A stretch of 64,000 nt of DNA from Patiria miniata. Taxonomy: Eukaryota > Echinodermata > Asteroidea > Valvatida > Asterinidae. Within the stretch, counting starts at the first letter, position 1. Every line of letters begins with the position of its first letter. The stretch is from the NCBI RefSeq assembly GCF_015706575.1, contig NW_024037048.1, positions 16,881,512-16,945,511 of the forward strand, in the 5' to 3' direction. The notes under the pieces were generated by a model. It was not told the DNA's origin. It did no database searches and worked only from the letters and a program-made list of their open reading frames with translations. This document shows positions 32,317 through 42,960 of this stretch, piece after piece. Position numbers and translations under genes: made by a program.

Positions 32317-33070
32317 GTTGTCATTTACTCCTAGAACTATGAGGCTCCGCGTGAGCGGAGCCTCATAGATCAAGAAGCCCGCAAAATTGCCTGCAGCACA
32401 AAACACTAATAAAGTACAAAAACGTCCATCAAAATGCAGCCATTTCACACAGAACCGCTGCACAGTTTGCCCCTATACTCCGTACTTTATCTCTTGACAT
32501 ACTCACGTATCTTGTGCGGAACTAACATAGGTGGATTCTGTCGGTTTTTAGGCCAAAATGATGAAAAATATGCCCTTTCCGCATTGAGCCAACCTGACAC
32601 TTGAAACGTGCACGCATTATGATCGATCGAGCGATGATTTTCGGTTCGCTCGGAGCGCGCCGCGGGGGGTACGGTACATGCACTTGTACGCATGCACATC
32701 ATTTCGCTTGTACCGTACCCCCCGCGGCGCGCTCCGAGCGAACCGAAAATCATCGCTCGATCGATCATAATGCGTGCACGTTTCAAGTGTCAGGTTGGCT
32801 CAATGCGGAAAGGGCATATTTTTCATCATTTTGGCCTAAAAACCGACAGAATCCACCTATGTTAGTTCCGCACAAGATACGTGAGTATGTCAAGAGATAA
32901 AGTACGGAGTATAGGGGCAAACTGTGCAGCGGTTCTGTGTGAAATGGCTGCATTTTGATGGACGTTTTTGTACTTTATTAGTGTTTTGTGCTGCAGGCAA
33001 TTTTGCGGGCTTCTTGATCTATGAGGCTCCGCTCACGCGGAGCCTCATAGTTCTAGGAGTAGTTGTCATT
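32317..33070. mobile_element. 736-bp palindromic foldback transposon with 9-bp target duplication
   Basis: The element spans 32326-33061. Its two 353-bp arms (32326-32678 and 32709-33061) are reverse complements with essentially no mismatch seen, around a 30-base loop. It is flanked by exact 9-bp direct repeats GTTGTCATT (32317-32325 and 33062-33070). The ends are TACTCCTAG/CTAGGAGTA. A secondary palindrome GGCTCCGC/GCGGAGCC lies just inside each end. A 9-bp duplication and long arms fit a Mutator-like (MULE) or foldback-type non-autonomous element. There is no transposase. Arm identity implies recent insertion or ongoing gene conversion. Two mirror-image open frames in it are by-products. 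Confidence 0.9.
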
Positions 33071-33600
33071 GTCGTCTTTTACCCCTGAATTTCCCTCATA
33101 AATCAAAGCCCTGCCCTCTTTCCACAAAATTAAACCTGCTCATATTCAAGAAGGTGTCATTGCCAAATGTTCAGATGTGCCAAGAAATATCAGAATGTCA
33201 ATTTTGAGTGTCATTTAGTCAACTGTTTTGGTGAGTCTTTCCCTTCCTATATAGTCGTGTTCCCTAACGTGGCGCACTTCGAAGCTTACTAGTTTAAACA
33301 ATGTAACCACTTGATTTTCTATTTCGCTCTCGGACGTTTCACGCCGTCAGAGAAAAAATTATAAGCTTTATTTTAGATTCGAGGGATTTATTGGGCTCTT
33401 AAATAGTTCAAAATTTTTGTAACATCAAAATTCTCTAATTAAACGTGGGCGGATCGTTTCGATAGATGTCTCCATCATTACAAAGTGCAAAGCTTTCATA
33501 TTGCTAGAAAAAAAAAATTTGAAAACAAAATGTATTTTTTATTGTCAAAACTAAAAAAATTGCACGGGCAAGCAACTATAAACTGATCACTTAATTCCGG
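33071..33600. other. Spacer without a gene
   Basis: AT-rich, no conserved block, no frame worth reporting. Confidence 0.4.
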
Positions 33601-33619
33601 TTATGCCATTCTACTTGTC

Positions 33620-33850
33620 CGATATAGCGCCCTCTGTTGAAAATTTGAAGAGCTCCCTCTATTGATATACATAAACAGCTAATTTGTGATCCAATAAATA
33701 GCGCACTCTATTGAAAAACAAAACAGCGCCCTCTACTGACCATACAGTTACCAACTCGCCCCCTTACCAACGCGCCCCACTTGTTACCCCCAAACGGGAA
33801 AGGTCAATAGAGGGCGCTATTTATCGAATCAATAGAGGGCGCAGTTCTTT
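33620..33850. promoter_or_regulatory. Cluster of (C)AATAGAGGGCGC motifs (CTCF-like)
   Basis: GCGCCCTCT or near variants occur on the minus sense at about 33629, 33651 (one base off), 33701 (one base off) and 33725, and on the plus sense as CAATAGAGGGCGC at about 33807 and 33829. There are six sites in 230 bp, four in one orientation and two in the other. The AGAGGGCGC core resembles the bilaterian CTCF core. They could alternatively be termini of decayed elements carrying the same motif (as inside the GGCC MITE). Confidence 0.4.
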
Positions 33851-34207
33851 TATCAGTTGACAGATGGCGCCAGATATCACCACACGGGGAAATTGCAACG
33901 TGATCCACAACTCGTTTTGGAAAGGTAAATTTCAGAATAAAATACAGGATTCTTTTGGAGCAGTTATTCAAGTTCAGCGTAGTAAGACACTCGTAACGTG
34001 AACGTATAGTTTTGTCCCATTCTGACTAATAAAACAGTAATAAATTATGCTGGCATGGCTGGCAAAAAAAATGTCAGTTAAGTTAGGCCTACGGCTAGGC
34101 TAGGCCTTGTTTGAGTTTGCATGGACAGTCCCTAATTTTTGAAAGAATTGCTCCTTTAGTACACGTCCAGCAAATACTAACTCACGCTTTATTTAGCCGT
34201 TATAAAT

Positions 34208-34620
34208 GGAATGTCATGGCCTAGCAGTTAAGAGCACCGGACTCATGTTCTGGTATTTCAGAGGCAACAATGTCACGTGGGTCCGAGCCCGCCGGCGGAC
34301 ACTTGTGCTTAAGCAAGGCACTTGCCATTCTTGCTTCGTTCGGCTTTGGATGGGACGTAAAGCTGTAGGTCCCGTGTGTTGTATAATGCACGTTAAAGAC
34401 TTGTTCGCTAAGTAAGAGAAGGGGTTCGCCTCGGTGTCCTGGCAGTGGCCGCAGCAACTTATATTAAACCAATGAAAGGTGCTACATAATGGGTGTCATA
34501 TTTCTCATGTACTTCATTCATCTAATAATAGATATAACTGCCAGCGCCTTGAATACTTATACTCCGTTGCGATAATGCCTGAATAGGCTTCTGCAACGTA
34601 ACCATACAGATACAGATAAA
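34208..34620 (+). mobile_element. tRNA-derived SINE
   Basis: The head has a pol III A box-like TGGCCTAGCAGTTAAGAGC and B box-like GGGTCCGAGCCC, as in tRNA-derived SINEs. The body contains GGATGGGACGTAAAGC and GTAGGTCCCGTGTG and then GCACGTTAAAGA, a central segment common to invertebrate SINEs. The tail is ATACAGATACAGATAAAA. Length is about 410 bp, single copy in this window. The TSD was not resolved. Confidence 0.7.
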
Positions 34621-34977
34621 AGTGCCTTTCTGTTATCCTACGGTTTTAATAGAGATTGATGACGTGCATGCCATGAGCAGCCAGTGATGCAAGACACAGA
34701 GTCAGAGGAATGCAGCATATGATGCAATTGATGGCAGAACAGATAGCAGGTTGATCTCCAATGGGCAGCAGAAATGGAAAGAATGTTGCAACCTGACGCC
34801 ACTTCAGCAGTACAAAGTCTATGGTGAGTCAAGAAAATTGAAGTATTTCATTAAACATTAAAATTGCAAATGTTTCTTAGTCCTAGATTCATGTCTTAGC
34901 ATAATTTTTGCAATGACTGTCCTTCATTGAGATGATGTATGAGGAAAACGGCTGAGTCATATTCTTTTTTTTTGGCC
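34621..34977. other. Spacer ending in T9-GGCC at the duplication boundary
   Basis: No gene recognised. The last bases, TTTTTTTTTGGCC|TAA, resemble the 3' end of the GGCC MITEs at 44570-50960, and homology with copy A starts at the TAA. A matching GGCC-AAAA left end was not found upstream. Confidence 0.45.
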
Positions 34978-35423
34978 TAATAGAGAGTCGGGAACTAGGA
35001 CAGCTTTTATGGGCGGAAACCAGTTCAAGCTAGTTCCCGATTGTCTTATACCATTTGAAATCCACTTGTGTTCACAAGCGAGATCCAGTCTACTCATTAT
35101 CATAATCGATGCTTTGCGCTCGGTAACGGAATCGCACTCGGGATATGGGGACCATTGAATGTACGCTGGGCATGAAGACTACATCACGTCGTTCAAACAT
35201 TAACACGAGTCGGAAATTTAACGTGTTCATGATTGCAAGGGGAGCTCTCAGAATTGAACGGGAAATTTCACTTTTCTTCCGGATCGTAAATAAACTTCAG
35301 TACAACCATCTTAATCATCGATGTCTATTTGTACCTCAGGTGGCCTATCTAGTAATTGGGAGGCCATTTTGAGGGTGAAATCTGAATGTTAAAAAGACGA
35401 TAATGTTGGGTCCAAGTTACTCG
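34978..35423. mobile_element. Right half of foldback element 2 (copy B)
   Basis: Matches 2865-3310, from the central loop to the tip GTTGGGTCC. The left arm is absent because the duplication boundary falls in the loop. Confidence 0.65.
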
Positions 35424-36112
35424 GACTACTGTAAGTGTAGTCCGAAAATTTGGGACTCTCAATACTGTGTATGAGAGTCCCAAAACTTATGGTATTGAAA
35501 ACATGCAAAGCAAGAAAATAGACTGGCACCTGAAACAACCAGTCCAACACAGCTTCAGTACTGCATCAATCAACCATGCCAAAAGAATTTAAGAAATATG
35601 TGGCATGAAGCGGGAACTAGTCTCAATTTACTACACATTTCTCCGTAGTCAAGCCACCAGACTATTGACACTGAATGAAGAGGTCAGTCTTTTCAAATAG
35701 TTGGACCATATATGGTCATGATGGTTGGACATGTACCAGTCTAGTTAGTCCCATTTTGAAATCACTTGACTTCCCTCTCAATTGCAAAACATTGAAGAAA
35801 AATCTCCTTTGAAAATTGAATTGAGTATCCAAACTTGGTTGGTGAAATACTGAGGACATTTTCTTTGCCCGTTTTGTTTTGCACGTTTCAGAGCACTCCA
35901 GAGCCCTGTCTGCTGTAAGTGTAACTTAGCCCTAGTCCTAGCCCAGGTTGGACTCTGTTGTGTACACGCAACGGAGTCCAGGGTATGAATCTCTCCTGCC
36001 ATAGCGAAAACAGTTTTAACACATTTAGTATTAGTAAATATTGCTTGACATTATTTATGCTTATTGAATTCTTCTCATTGTCTTTGGGTAATGTATTTTT
36101 TTTTTTCATTAG
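35424..36112. other. Upstream stretch of endophilin exons (copy B)
   Basis: Up to about 35768 it matches copy A 3311-3655. From there to the exon it is private to B. No start exon of endophilin (MSVAGLKKQF-like) could be found. Confidence 0.5.
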
Positions 36113-36185
36113 AAAATTGACGTGGCAGGTCACACAGTGGATGATTTGGTGAACAAGACAATAGAATACCTTCAGCCCAATCCAG
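36113..36185 (+). CDS. SH3GL: Endophilin-A BAR exon 2, copy B (partial gene)
   Basis: After a T-rich tract and CATTAG acceptor, 73 bp encode KIDVAGHTVDDLVNKTIEYL then QPNPG, with donor CAG|GTAAGA in phase 1. It corresponds to the family segment [30 protein letters not shown] in the first BAR helix. The homologous exon is absent from copy A. The upstream amphipathic-helix exon (H0), needed for membrane insertion, is not in the window. Confidence 0.85.
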
Positions 36186-36816
36186 GTAAGAACCAAAATT
36201 GAAACATCATTGACGCTAACCTTCCCAAATCCTCCAAAATCCTATTTGCAAAATGTAGGCTTTTGCAGGATTGAGGCTATATGGCAAAAATGTGTGCCTG
36301 ATTTATGAGGATGCACTGTGTCAAGGTCTTGGGCCGGATCTTGTGTTGTTCCCTGAGCTCAGGGAACCAGACTAGCTGGCTTGCATCCATTCACAGATGT
36401 GTAACCGCTTGCAAAAAAAAATGCGGACTAAATAAATTGGGTAAATCGGGGCACTATTTGGCAAAATCAGTTTCTTCCAACGATGGTCGACCGACCATCT
36501 TTTGAAATCAATACAAAAATTCCACTTTTCTTAAAAATGACAGCACACCAGGTGCCATGATTTCACAGGATGTCTGAGACTGTCATTCACCTACAGTCAA
36601 GTAAAGTATTTCATAATAATTTGGTAGTTTTGTTTGTTGATGTTTGCAAATGTCGTATATTACCTTTAATTGTAACCTTTGGAATAATTTCATTCGGCCT
36701 GACTATAGAACACCGGTTTGAATCGGGTCTAAGTATTCACTTCAAACAAACCAAATAGAGATAGATCCTCTATTTGTGTGCTGACCCTAATCAATCGTAT
36801 TGTCTTTCCTGAACAG
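36186..36816. other. Endophilin intron (copy B) with inverted MITE fragment
   Basis: 36213-36340 is an inverted fragment of the TTAA-flanked MITE family (CTAACCTTCCCAAATCCTCC at its start, GTGTCAAGGTCTTGGGCCGG at its end). The rest is unremarkable intron. Confidence 0.5.
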
Positions 36817-36942
36817 TCTCCAGAGCCATGAGTAAAGTCCGTGGTCAGAACAAAGGAGGAACCAAGCCTCAACAACCCGTAGGATTCCTGGGAGAAGTCA
36901 TGCTGAAGAACGGCAGAGAATTAGGAGAAGATTCAACGTTTG
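36817..36942 (+). CDS. SH3GL: Endophilin-A BAR exon 3, copy B (partial gene)
   Basis: A 126-bp exon (acceptor GAACAG, donor TTTG|GTGAGC). With the preceding phase-1 base it encodes VSRAMSKVRGQNKGGTKPQQ then PVGFLGEVMLKNGRELGEDS TF. It matches the family pattern [38 protein letters not shown]. The insert region GGTKPQQPVGF lies where endophilin BAR domains carry the helix-1 appendage that inserts in membranes. Phases join exactly to exon 4. Confidence 0.88.
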
Positions 36943-37787
36943 GTGAGCAAGCTTCAAGATGTATTCTCTTTCCTTCTGTGGTAGACTGATCATAAAGCTC
37001 TCAAAAAGGTGCTCTAATCAGTGTTCCAATCCACCAACATAGTACCATGAGTATTGTGTAATTTATGTAGGGCCCAGCACTTCAGATATATGCAAGGCCA
37101 AGTAAGGAAATAAACCAGTTTCTCGTACCTGCCCGCTGCCTTTTTTGCACCCACTTTTTATTTTTTTATTTTTTTTATTTATAAATGCATACATTTGCAA
37201 TATACAGGTGAGTCAAAAAAGACGAAACCCAAATGGCAGGACCAATTTTTGAATGAAGTTTTGCGTGTAGCACTTTCCAAATCTAGGATATGAAGGCCCA
37301 ATCAATGGGCTTTGTTTTAGCGCAAGAATCATTCAAATCACTCATGAACTTTTAAAGTTGCTTAATTTTCAACACAAACACTGTTTTAAAAGTTCTGTCC
37401 ACGGATCACAAAAAGTGTTTTTTCAGTAAAATGAAAACTATTCACATGCATTCTTGTGAGAATTGTTATCACTTTGCTGCAAGAACACTTCCTATTTTTG
37501 TGATGTGTGGACAGAACTCTAAAATGGTGGTTCTGTTCAAAATTTCGTAACTTGAAAAGTACATGAGTGATTTGAATGATTCTTGTACTAAAAGAAAGTT
37601 TAATAACTGGGCTTTCATATATCCTGGATTTTGAAAGTGCTACAGGCAAAACTTCAATCAAAAATTGGTCCAGCCGTTTGGGTTTCGGTTTTTTTTACTC
37701 GCCCTTTATTTTGCAAATTTGTCAGTTGTCTGTTTATTTGTTTCCAACAATATTGTAGCTACATGTACTAGTACAGCAGATAGGCGA
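36943..37787. other. Endophilin intron (copy B)
   Basis: Homology with copy A resumes at about 37389. T-rich tract at 37148-37180. No other feature recognised. Confidence 0.5.
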
Positions 37788-38270
37788 TGGGATTGTGCCT
37801 TTGATGATACAAGCATGGCATTTGGCACACAGTCAGAGTATGTCACGAGAAAGATATTTGGCCATAGGGCCATCGCAGATTTGTCCTTTAAAAATATATA
37901 GACAAATCCGATGGCAGCCATTTTCTGCGGTGGCGCAATGTTTGCGCGAGTTGCTTTCAGGTAGGGCGCGTGCTCTAGGCTCCTTCAACCACTAAGAATA
38001 CCAAAATGCGCGCACGCCTCGTCTTTAAGAACACGTTCAGTATGCATGTGAGCGAGACAGCACCGCAGTAAAAACCTGCTAATTCTGGTCGCCAGATTCC
38101 ACTATAGGTAGAAAAATGACCAATATGGCAGCCATTTTGAAAATTTTGAATATTGCTTGTTAACTAGCTTTTTTCAAAGGGCAAATCTGTGATGGCCCTT
38201 TTATAAGACATACTCTGACTGTGTGCCAAATGCCATGCTTGTATCATCAACTTTAGGCACAATTCTCCCA
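37788..38270. mobile_element. Foldback element 3 (copy B)
   Basis: Counterpart of 4018-4494 with the same inverted arms (GATACAAGCATGGCATTTGG and complement). Confidence 0.6.
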
Positions 38271-38395
38271 AATATTTCCACTGAATAATGCATTTCATAG
38301 ACCATCCCAGCTCCCGTGGTATACATAGCCCAGCTGTTCTCATTTTGGTGGAAACAACAGAACAATAAAATCTTGCATTTTTATTTTGGATACAG

Positions 38396-38528
38396 GTACG
38401 GCGATGGTCGAGATGGAAGAATCACTGAGGCAACTTCTGAAGTCAAGGACGCCTTCGATCTGAACGTCAGACAGAACTTCCTGGATCCCCTGGATCATCT
38501 CAAGAACAAAGATCTGAAGGAGATCAAC
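38396..38528 (+). pseudogene. SH3GL: Endophilin-A BAR exon 4, first tandem member (decayed), copy B
   Basis: 133 bp instead of 134: one T is missing in CAACTT(T)CTGAAG, so the frame GTAMVEMEESLRQL is lost before [10 protein letters not shown]. Splice sites are intact. The lesion differs from that in copy A's first member. Confidence 0.75.
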
Positions 38529-38652
38529 GTGAGTTCCATCTTACAAAATCTAACATCACCCATTATCTGGTTGCATTCTGATAGAATCAGGACTGTGTTG
38601 CACAGCCACGTTCGGGGAAATTCAAGCACAAATTAGGGAAAATGGAAAAGCA

Positions 38653-38771
38653 TAAAGCCACGTCAGAATGAAGTGGCTACGGCTAATACATTAGTTGCAC
38701 CTATGGAAGCAGATGAAGCCACTTCCCATGTGGGCTAGTGTTAGTCGTAGCCATGTCATTCAGACATGGCT
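38653..38771. mobile_element. Short inverted-repeat element, about 119 bp (copy B)
   Basis: Counterpart of 4882-4999 at the same intronic position. Confidence 0.5.
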
Positions 38772-38869
38772 TATGCTCACTAACAGAAGGGTTAACCAGG
38801 GTTACTGGAAATTACATTCTCATATAGCGTAATCCGGCGAACAATGTTAAAAGCCATTTTTGAGGTCGC

Positions 38870-39230
38870 GCCACGACTAAGTGCACCCGTTCTTTAAGAC
38901 GAGGCTCACAAATGTTTTGGTCGAAGGAGTCCGGAGTGCGCGATTCACGTGAGCCTAGTGCCTCTGCATTTATCCTGAGTTATCCTGTTCACAGACAAAC
39001 CAAGGCAGATGAAAACATATACCTCACCTCATGGTGGAGGGAAAAAAAAGCAGACGGGAAACCGTTTTTTTTATACTCTGTCTAATAATGCATTTCATAG
39101 ACCATGCATTTCATAGACAATCTCAGCTCCCAGGGTATACTTAGCACAGCTGTTTAGTTTTGGTGGAAACAACAGGACAATAAAATTGTTTTTTTATAGG
39201 TATCATTAAAAAAAAAAAAAAATTGTTTCG
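38870..39230. other. Copy-B-specific intron insert
   Basis: Copy A reads straight from GAAGCCATTTT to AAGCCATGG here. Copy B carries about 360 bp containing a partial repeat of the preceding TAATGCATTTCATAGACCAT segment and an A14 run at 39208-39222. Mechanism unclear. Confidence 0.5.
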
Positions 39231-39248
39231 GTTATTTTTTGGATACAG

Positions 39249-39382
39249 CTACGGCGATGGTCGAGATGGGAGAATCACTGAGGCAACTTTCTGAAGTCAA
39301 GGACGCCTTCGATCTGAACGTCAGACAGAACTTCCTGGATCCCCTGGATCATCTCAAGAACAAAGATCTGAAAGAGATCAAC
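39249..39382 (+). CDS. SH3GL: Endophilin-A BAR exon 4, second tandem member, copy B (partial gene)
   Basis: A 134-bp exon encoding (A)[36 protein letters not shown] and NKDLKEIN. It joins exon 3 in phase 1 and exon 5 in phase 0. Together exons 2, 3, 4b and 5 give a continuous BAR-domain frame of about 133 residues, roughly one third of a normal 350-residue endophilin. Start and later exons are missing from the window, so the locus is a partial copy unless trans exons lie elsewhere. Confidence 0.82.
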
Positions 39383-39725
39383 GTGAGTTCCATCTTACAG
39401 AATCTGACAGAATTTGGTTGATTTTGATAGAAGCAGGACTGTGTTGCACAGCCACCTGCGGGGAAATTCAAGCACAAATTGTGGCCAATCTGGAAAAAAT
39501 TGATAGAAGACCAGTGATCGATTACTGGTTGATTTGGGTTGTAACTTATGCCTGTGTACTTTTTGTCATTCAATAAATTTGGGGTCCACTTTTTTCCTGT
39601 CCCTGTTACATCTGACATCTGTGATTTTATAATTCTGATGCACTCCTTAATGCAGTCGTCCTCCAAGGGTGATTATGAATAGCAAACTACCTACAAAACG
39701 AATACAAAATTGTTTAAAGTCATTC

Positions 39726-40123
39726 TTAACCCTAACTCCCTGGGCATTTTTGCGATGATGCTACAAAATCCTCCAACTGCCTCCATGTCAAAATTGCATG
39801 CAGCCTCAATCCTGCAAAATCCTCCATTATTTCTTGAATGTGATCCTTGGAAGAATGATCACTGCCTCAATCCTACAAAATCCTCCAGCAATCACTGTCA
39901 ATATGTTGAGGCTGAGCCAGTGACATCCTGGAGCAGTGCGAAGGACTTCAAGTATAATTTATGCACAGTTGAGCATAAACAAACACAAGGCCCGGCCCAA
40001 GACCTTGACACACTGCATCCTGCAAAATCAGCCACACATTTTTGCCAATTAAACAGCCTCAATCCTGCAAAATCCTCCATTTTGCAAAGAGGATTTGGGA
40101 GGATTAAGGAAGGTTAGGGTTAG
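39726..40123. mobile_element. TTAA-flanked MITE with telomere-like ends (copy B)
   Basis: Counterpart of 5587-5988. The right TTAA has become TTAG. Interior AATCCTGCAAAATCCTCC repeats are retained. Confidence 0.65.
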
Positions 40124-40351
40124 TGCAGTCGTCCACCAAGAGTGATTATGTGAAGCAGACAACCTACCCAACAAATTGTTGAAGTCATTCTTAATGATAC
40201 TTGAACGGCAAATGACAACGTTCAGAGATAACAGGAACTCGAAAATTGTCACACTTTGACCCATAATTTATATAAGGAGCCTTACAGCAATGTGCAAATG
40301 TCTCTTGTCAAACAGTACATTAACTTTCTCCCCAATGTTTGATTTCTACAG

Positions 40352-40418
40352 CACCATCGGAAGAAGTTACAGGGGCAACGTCTTGACTTTGACTACAAAA
40401 AGAAGAAGCAAGCAAAAG
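40352..40418 (+). CDS. SH3GL: Endophilin-A BAR exon 5, copy B (partial gene)
   Basis: A 67-bp exon encoding [20 protein letters not shown] AK. Copy B has Gln where copy A and the family have Arg ([12 protein letters not shown] pattern), a non-conservative change in a basic membrane-binding stretch. The donor GTAGG is kept. The exon ends in phase 1, while the next SLC12A-like exon would need phase 0, so a read-through fusion would terminate at once. Confidence 0.83.
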
Positions 40419-40544
40419 GTAGGCGACAGATTATCTCAACTCCATCATATCAAATCATCTTACATTACTAAAATCATAACTAAAACAAAAATAACGTTAG
40501 ACTTAAAAAGTTTTATTGTTAACATGACACTAATACATTATTAA

Positions 40545-41629
40545 GACAAGATAAGTTTTGCGGTAGCACCATGTGAATAAATCTCTTTTCTGAGTATGTG
40601 TGGTTCTGAAAAGAACCGGAGGGACTCAACGTTTCAAACAGTATGCTCTGCCCTTCGTCAGGAGAATGAGGGATTCCAACGATGATGCGATGTTATAAGG
40701 ATGGGTGCGGTGAGGCATGAGAAGGATGCAAACTGGTGAAGCTGTGGTGATGTGATGGAGTTCTTGAGGTAGGTGTTCATCGTCGCAGATGATGAACACC
40801 TACCTCAAGAACTCCATCACAACACCACAGCACTGCAGCGCAACGGATACCAGCCCAGCCAAGTCAAGACACAAGACCCAAGAACCATTCCCGGCCGTAG
40901 GGTCTCCTATACCCAAAGCCAACTAGTTAGGGCCCCTAGTTCCATCACCCTCCCCTACTTAGGCACCACGTCTCATCACATCCAGTGGATCCTCCATAAG
41001 CATGGAATTCGAGTCTTCCACACAGCCCCTCTGAAGATGCAGAACCTGCTGACTTCACACAAGGATCGGTGTGACCCAGAATGCAGACCAGGAGTGTACA
41101 AGATTCCATGTCAATGTGGCAAAGTGTATATCGGCGAGACTGGCAGGGACCTCCCCACCAGACTCAATGAACGCAAAGCCCATGGCAGGAAGGGAGACTT
41201 CAAGAAATCTTCCATCGTCAAACACTCCCACACCGAAGACCACCCGATCAACTGAAGCCAAGCAGAAATACTCAGTAGCATCGACTGCTGGTACCCCCGA
41301 CGCATCAGAGAAGCCAACTATACCCCTGAGCTCCTTCCCCTTTGCCCCCTCACTGTGTACTGACACGCTCCAGTGATCATCCAGCATCCTTCAGTCAACT
41401 TGCATCCTGTCTCAGCTTCACCGGTTTCGAGCTTCACCAGTTTGCATCCTTCTCACGCCTCACCGCACCCATCCTTATAACATCGCATCATCGTTGGAAT
41501 CCTTCATTCTCCTGACGACAGGCAGAGCATACTGTTTGCAACGCTGAGTCCCTCCGGTTCTTTTCAGAACCACACATACTCAGAAAAGAGTTTTATTCAC
41601 ATGGTGCTACTGCCAAACTTATCTTGTCT
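40545..41629 (+). mobile_element. Penelope-like retroelement relic (copy B)
   Basis: Counterpart of 6430-7512 with the same inverted 5' extension, snap-back junction and GIY-YIG endonuclease remnant, here retaining GKVYIGETGR. Incomplete and broken. Confidence 0.8.
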
Positions 41630-42559
41630 TAGTATCTTTCACCATGCAAACCTTCAAATCTCATCCTATATCATTATTAATTGTCATACATTATGCCCCA
41701 AAAAAGTGTCTGTGGAAAATAAAGTCTGATGTGGTTTGGGATTGGAATCATTTGCCCTTGAGCATTAAACCGAGGTCTTGCCGTGATGACTGATAGCCAG
41801 GCAAATGATTCCAATCCCAATTGCAGCCCTTTTCACAACATGCAGGATTTTACACAGCTTACTTAACACAGCACTGAAATTGATTAAGGCAAGGAACTTG
41901 GTCACAGTGTCCCAAAATGTTGTTGTGATCAATTGACAAGTGTGCAGTGATGCGTGACTGAAATTAAATGAAACTCATCGGGGTTGAGGCCAAGATAGGG
42001 AGTATCTGCACAATCAAACTTTTTCAAATTGGACTTCATGGTTTTGTAGTTATTTCAAAAATAGTCAGACGGACATTTCCTTTGGACATACTGGTATAAT
42101 GCGTATAATATTTGTTTGCATTAAAAGAAAAACACAAATTGCATTTAAAATATACGAACACTGTCGTTTTCTGCTATGCTTCCGAGGCTTAATTGGCTTT
42201 GTGTTTTCCTTTGTTCCCTGATCTAAACCTTTCCCATAGACTTAGTGCACAAACTGGCGTTGGAGGACAATAGGCACTGTTGTTCGAGTACCGTATTTTG
42301 TGTACCGAAATGTGTACTCACAGTTGAGTACTTGAAGAAGACTTTGCGGGATGAATTTTGATGAACAGTTTGAGTAAAATGCAAGCAGGTCTTTAAAATA
42401 TTAAGTCAAAGTGGCAAAATGTATAACAAGATCATTAAACCAGATTTGTCCAGGTTTTTGGCTTTTTGCAGCGCTAACGTTGGTCTTTTCCAAGACCTGG
42501 TCACAATTTATTTAGAGCAAATGCATTCAAATTTTCTTTCCTGATTGGTTTTCGTCTAG
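41630..42559. other. Non-coding stretch before SLC12A-like exons (copy B)
   Basis: Holds the uninterrupted target site of the copy-A 1.85-kb insertion (near 41670) and the perfect 21-bp stem hairpin at 41736-41820. Otherwise no feature. Confidence 0.6.
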
Positions 42560-42705
42560 ATTGGTGGGTTGGGTAAGATCAAGACCAACACAATCATCAA
42601 GGAGCTCTCCAAAGCCTGGATACTGGATGAGGAAGCAGCCTGGAGACCATGGAGAAGTTTCCTTGGAAGATCAGCAAGGAAGAAGTCACCACGCTCAAAG
42701 AGAAG
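42560..42705 (+). pseudogene. SLC12A: SLC12A-like fused exon i, unit 1 (copy B)
   Basis: IGGLGKIKTNTIIKELSKAW is followed by the shared frame break; same structure as 10323-10464. Acceptor GTCTAG, donor AAG|GTAGAA. Confidence 0.65.
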
Positions 42706-42960
42706 GTAGAATCTCCTCCTTGCGCTCAAGCACCCCCCCCCCTTCTATAGTGAAAACTATAAACTTTATTTTTATTTTTGTGTAAGTTGGTCAGAAGTGC
42801 AGAATGGTTCACATGTTAACTTATGCATGCAAAATAGAGACAAAAAGTAAATTTTAATGACTAATCATCCCACCTTATATTTTCAGGCTATAGAAATGTC
42901 AACCCCCCCCCCAAAAACAGAATTTTACCTACCCTACCACACAGTTGTTTCTTATATGTA

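Noticed and set aside
32487-32900. Two identical 99-codon open frames facing each other
   Set aside because: They are mirror images produced by the perfect palindrome, not genes.
34210-34290. A functional tRNA gene
   Set aside because: Pol III boxes are present but the cloverleaf is not complete and the body is that of a SINE.
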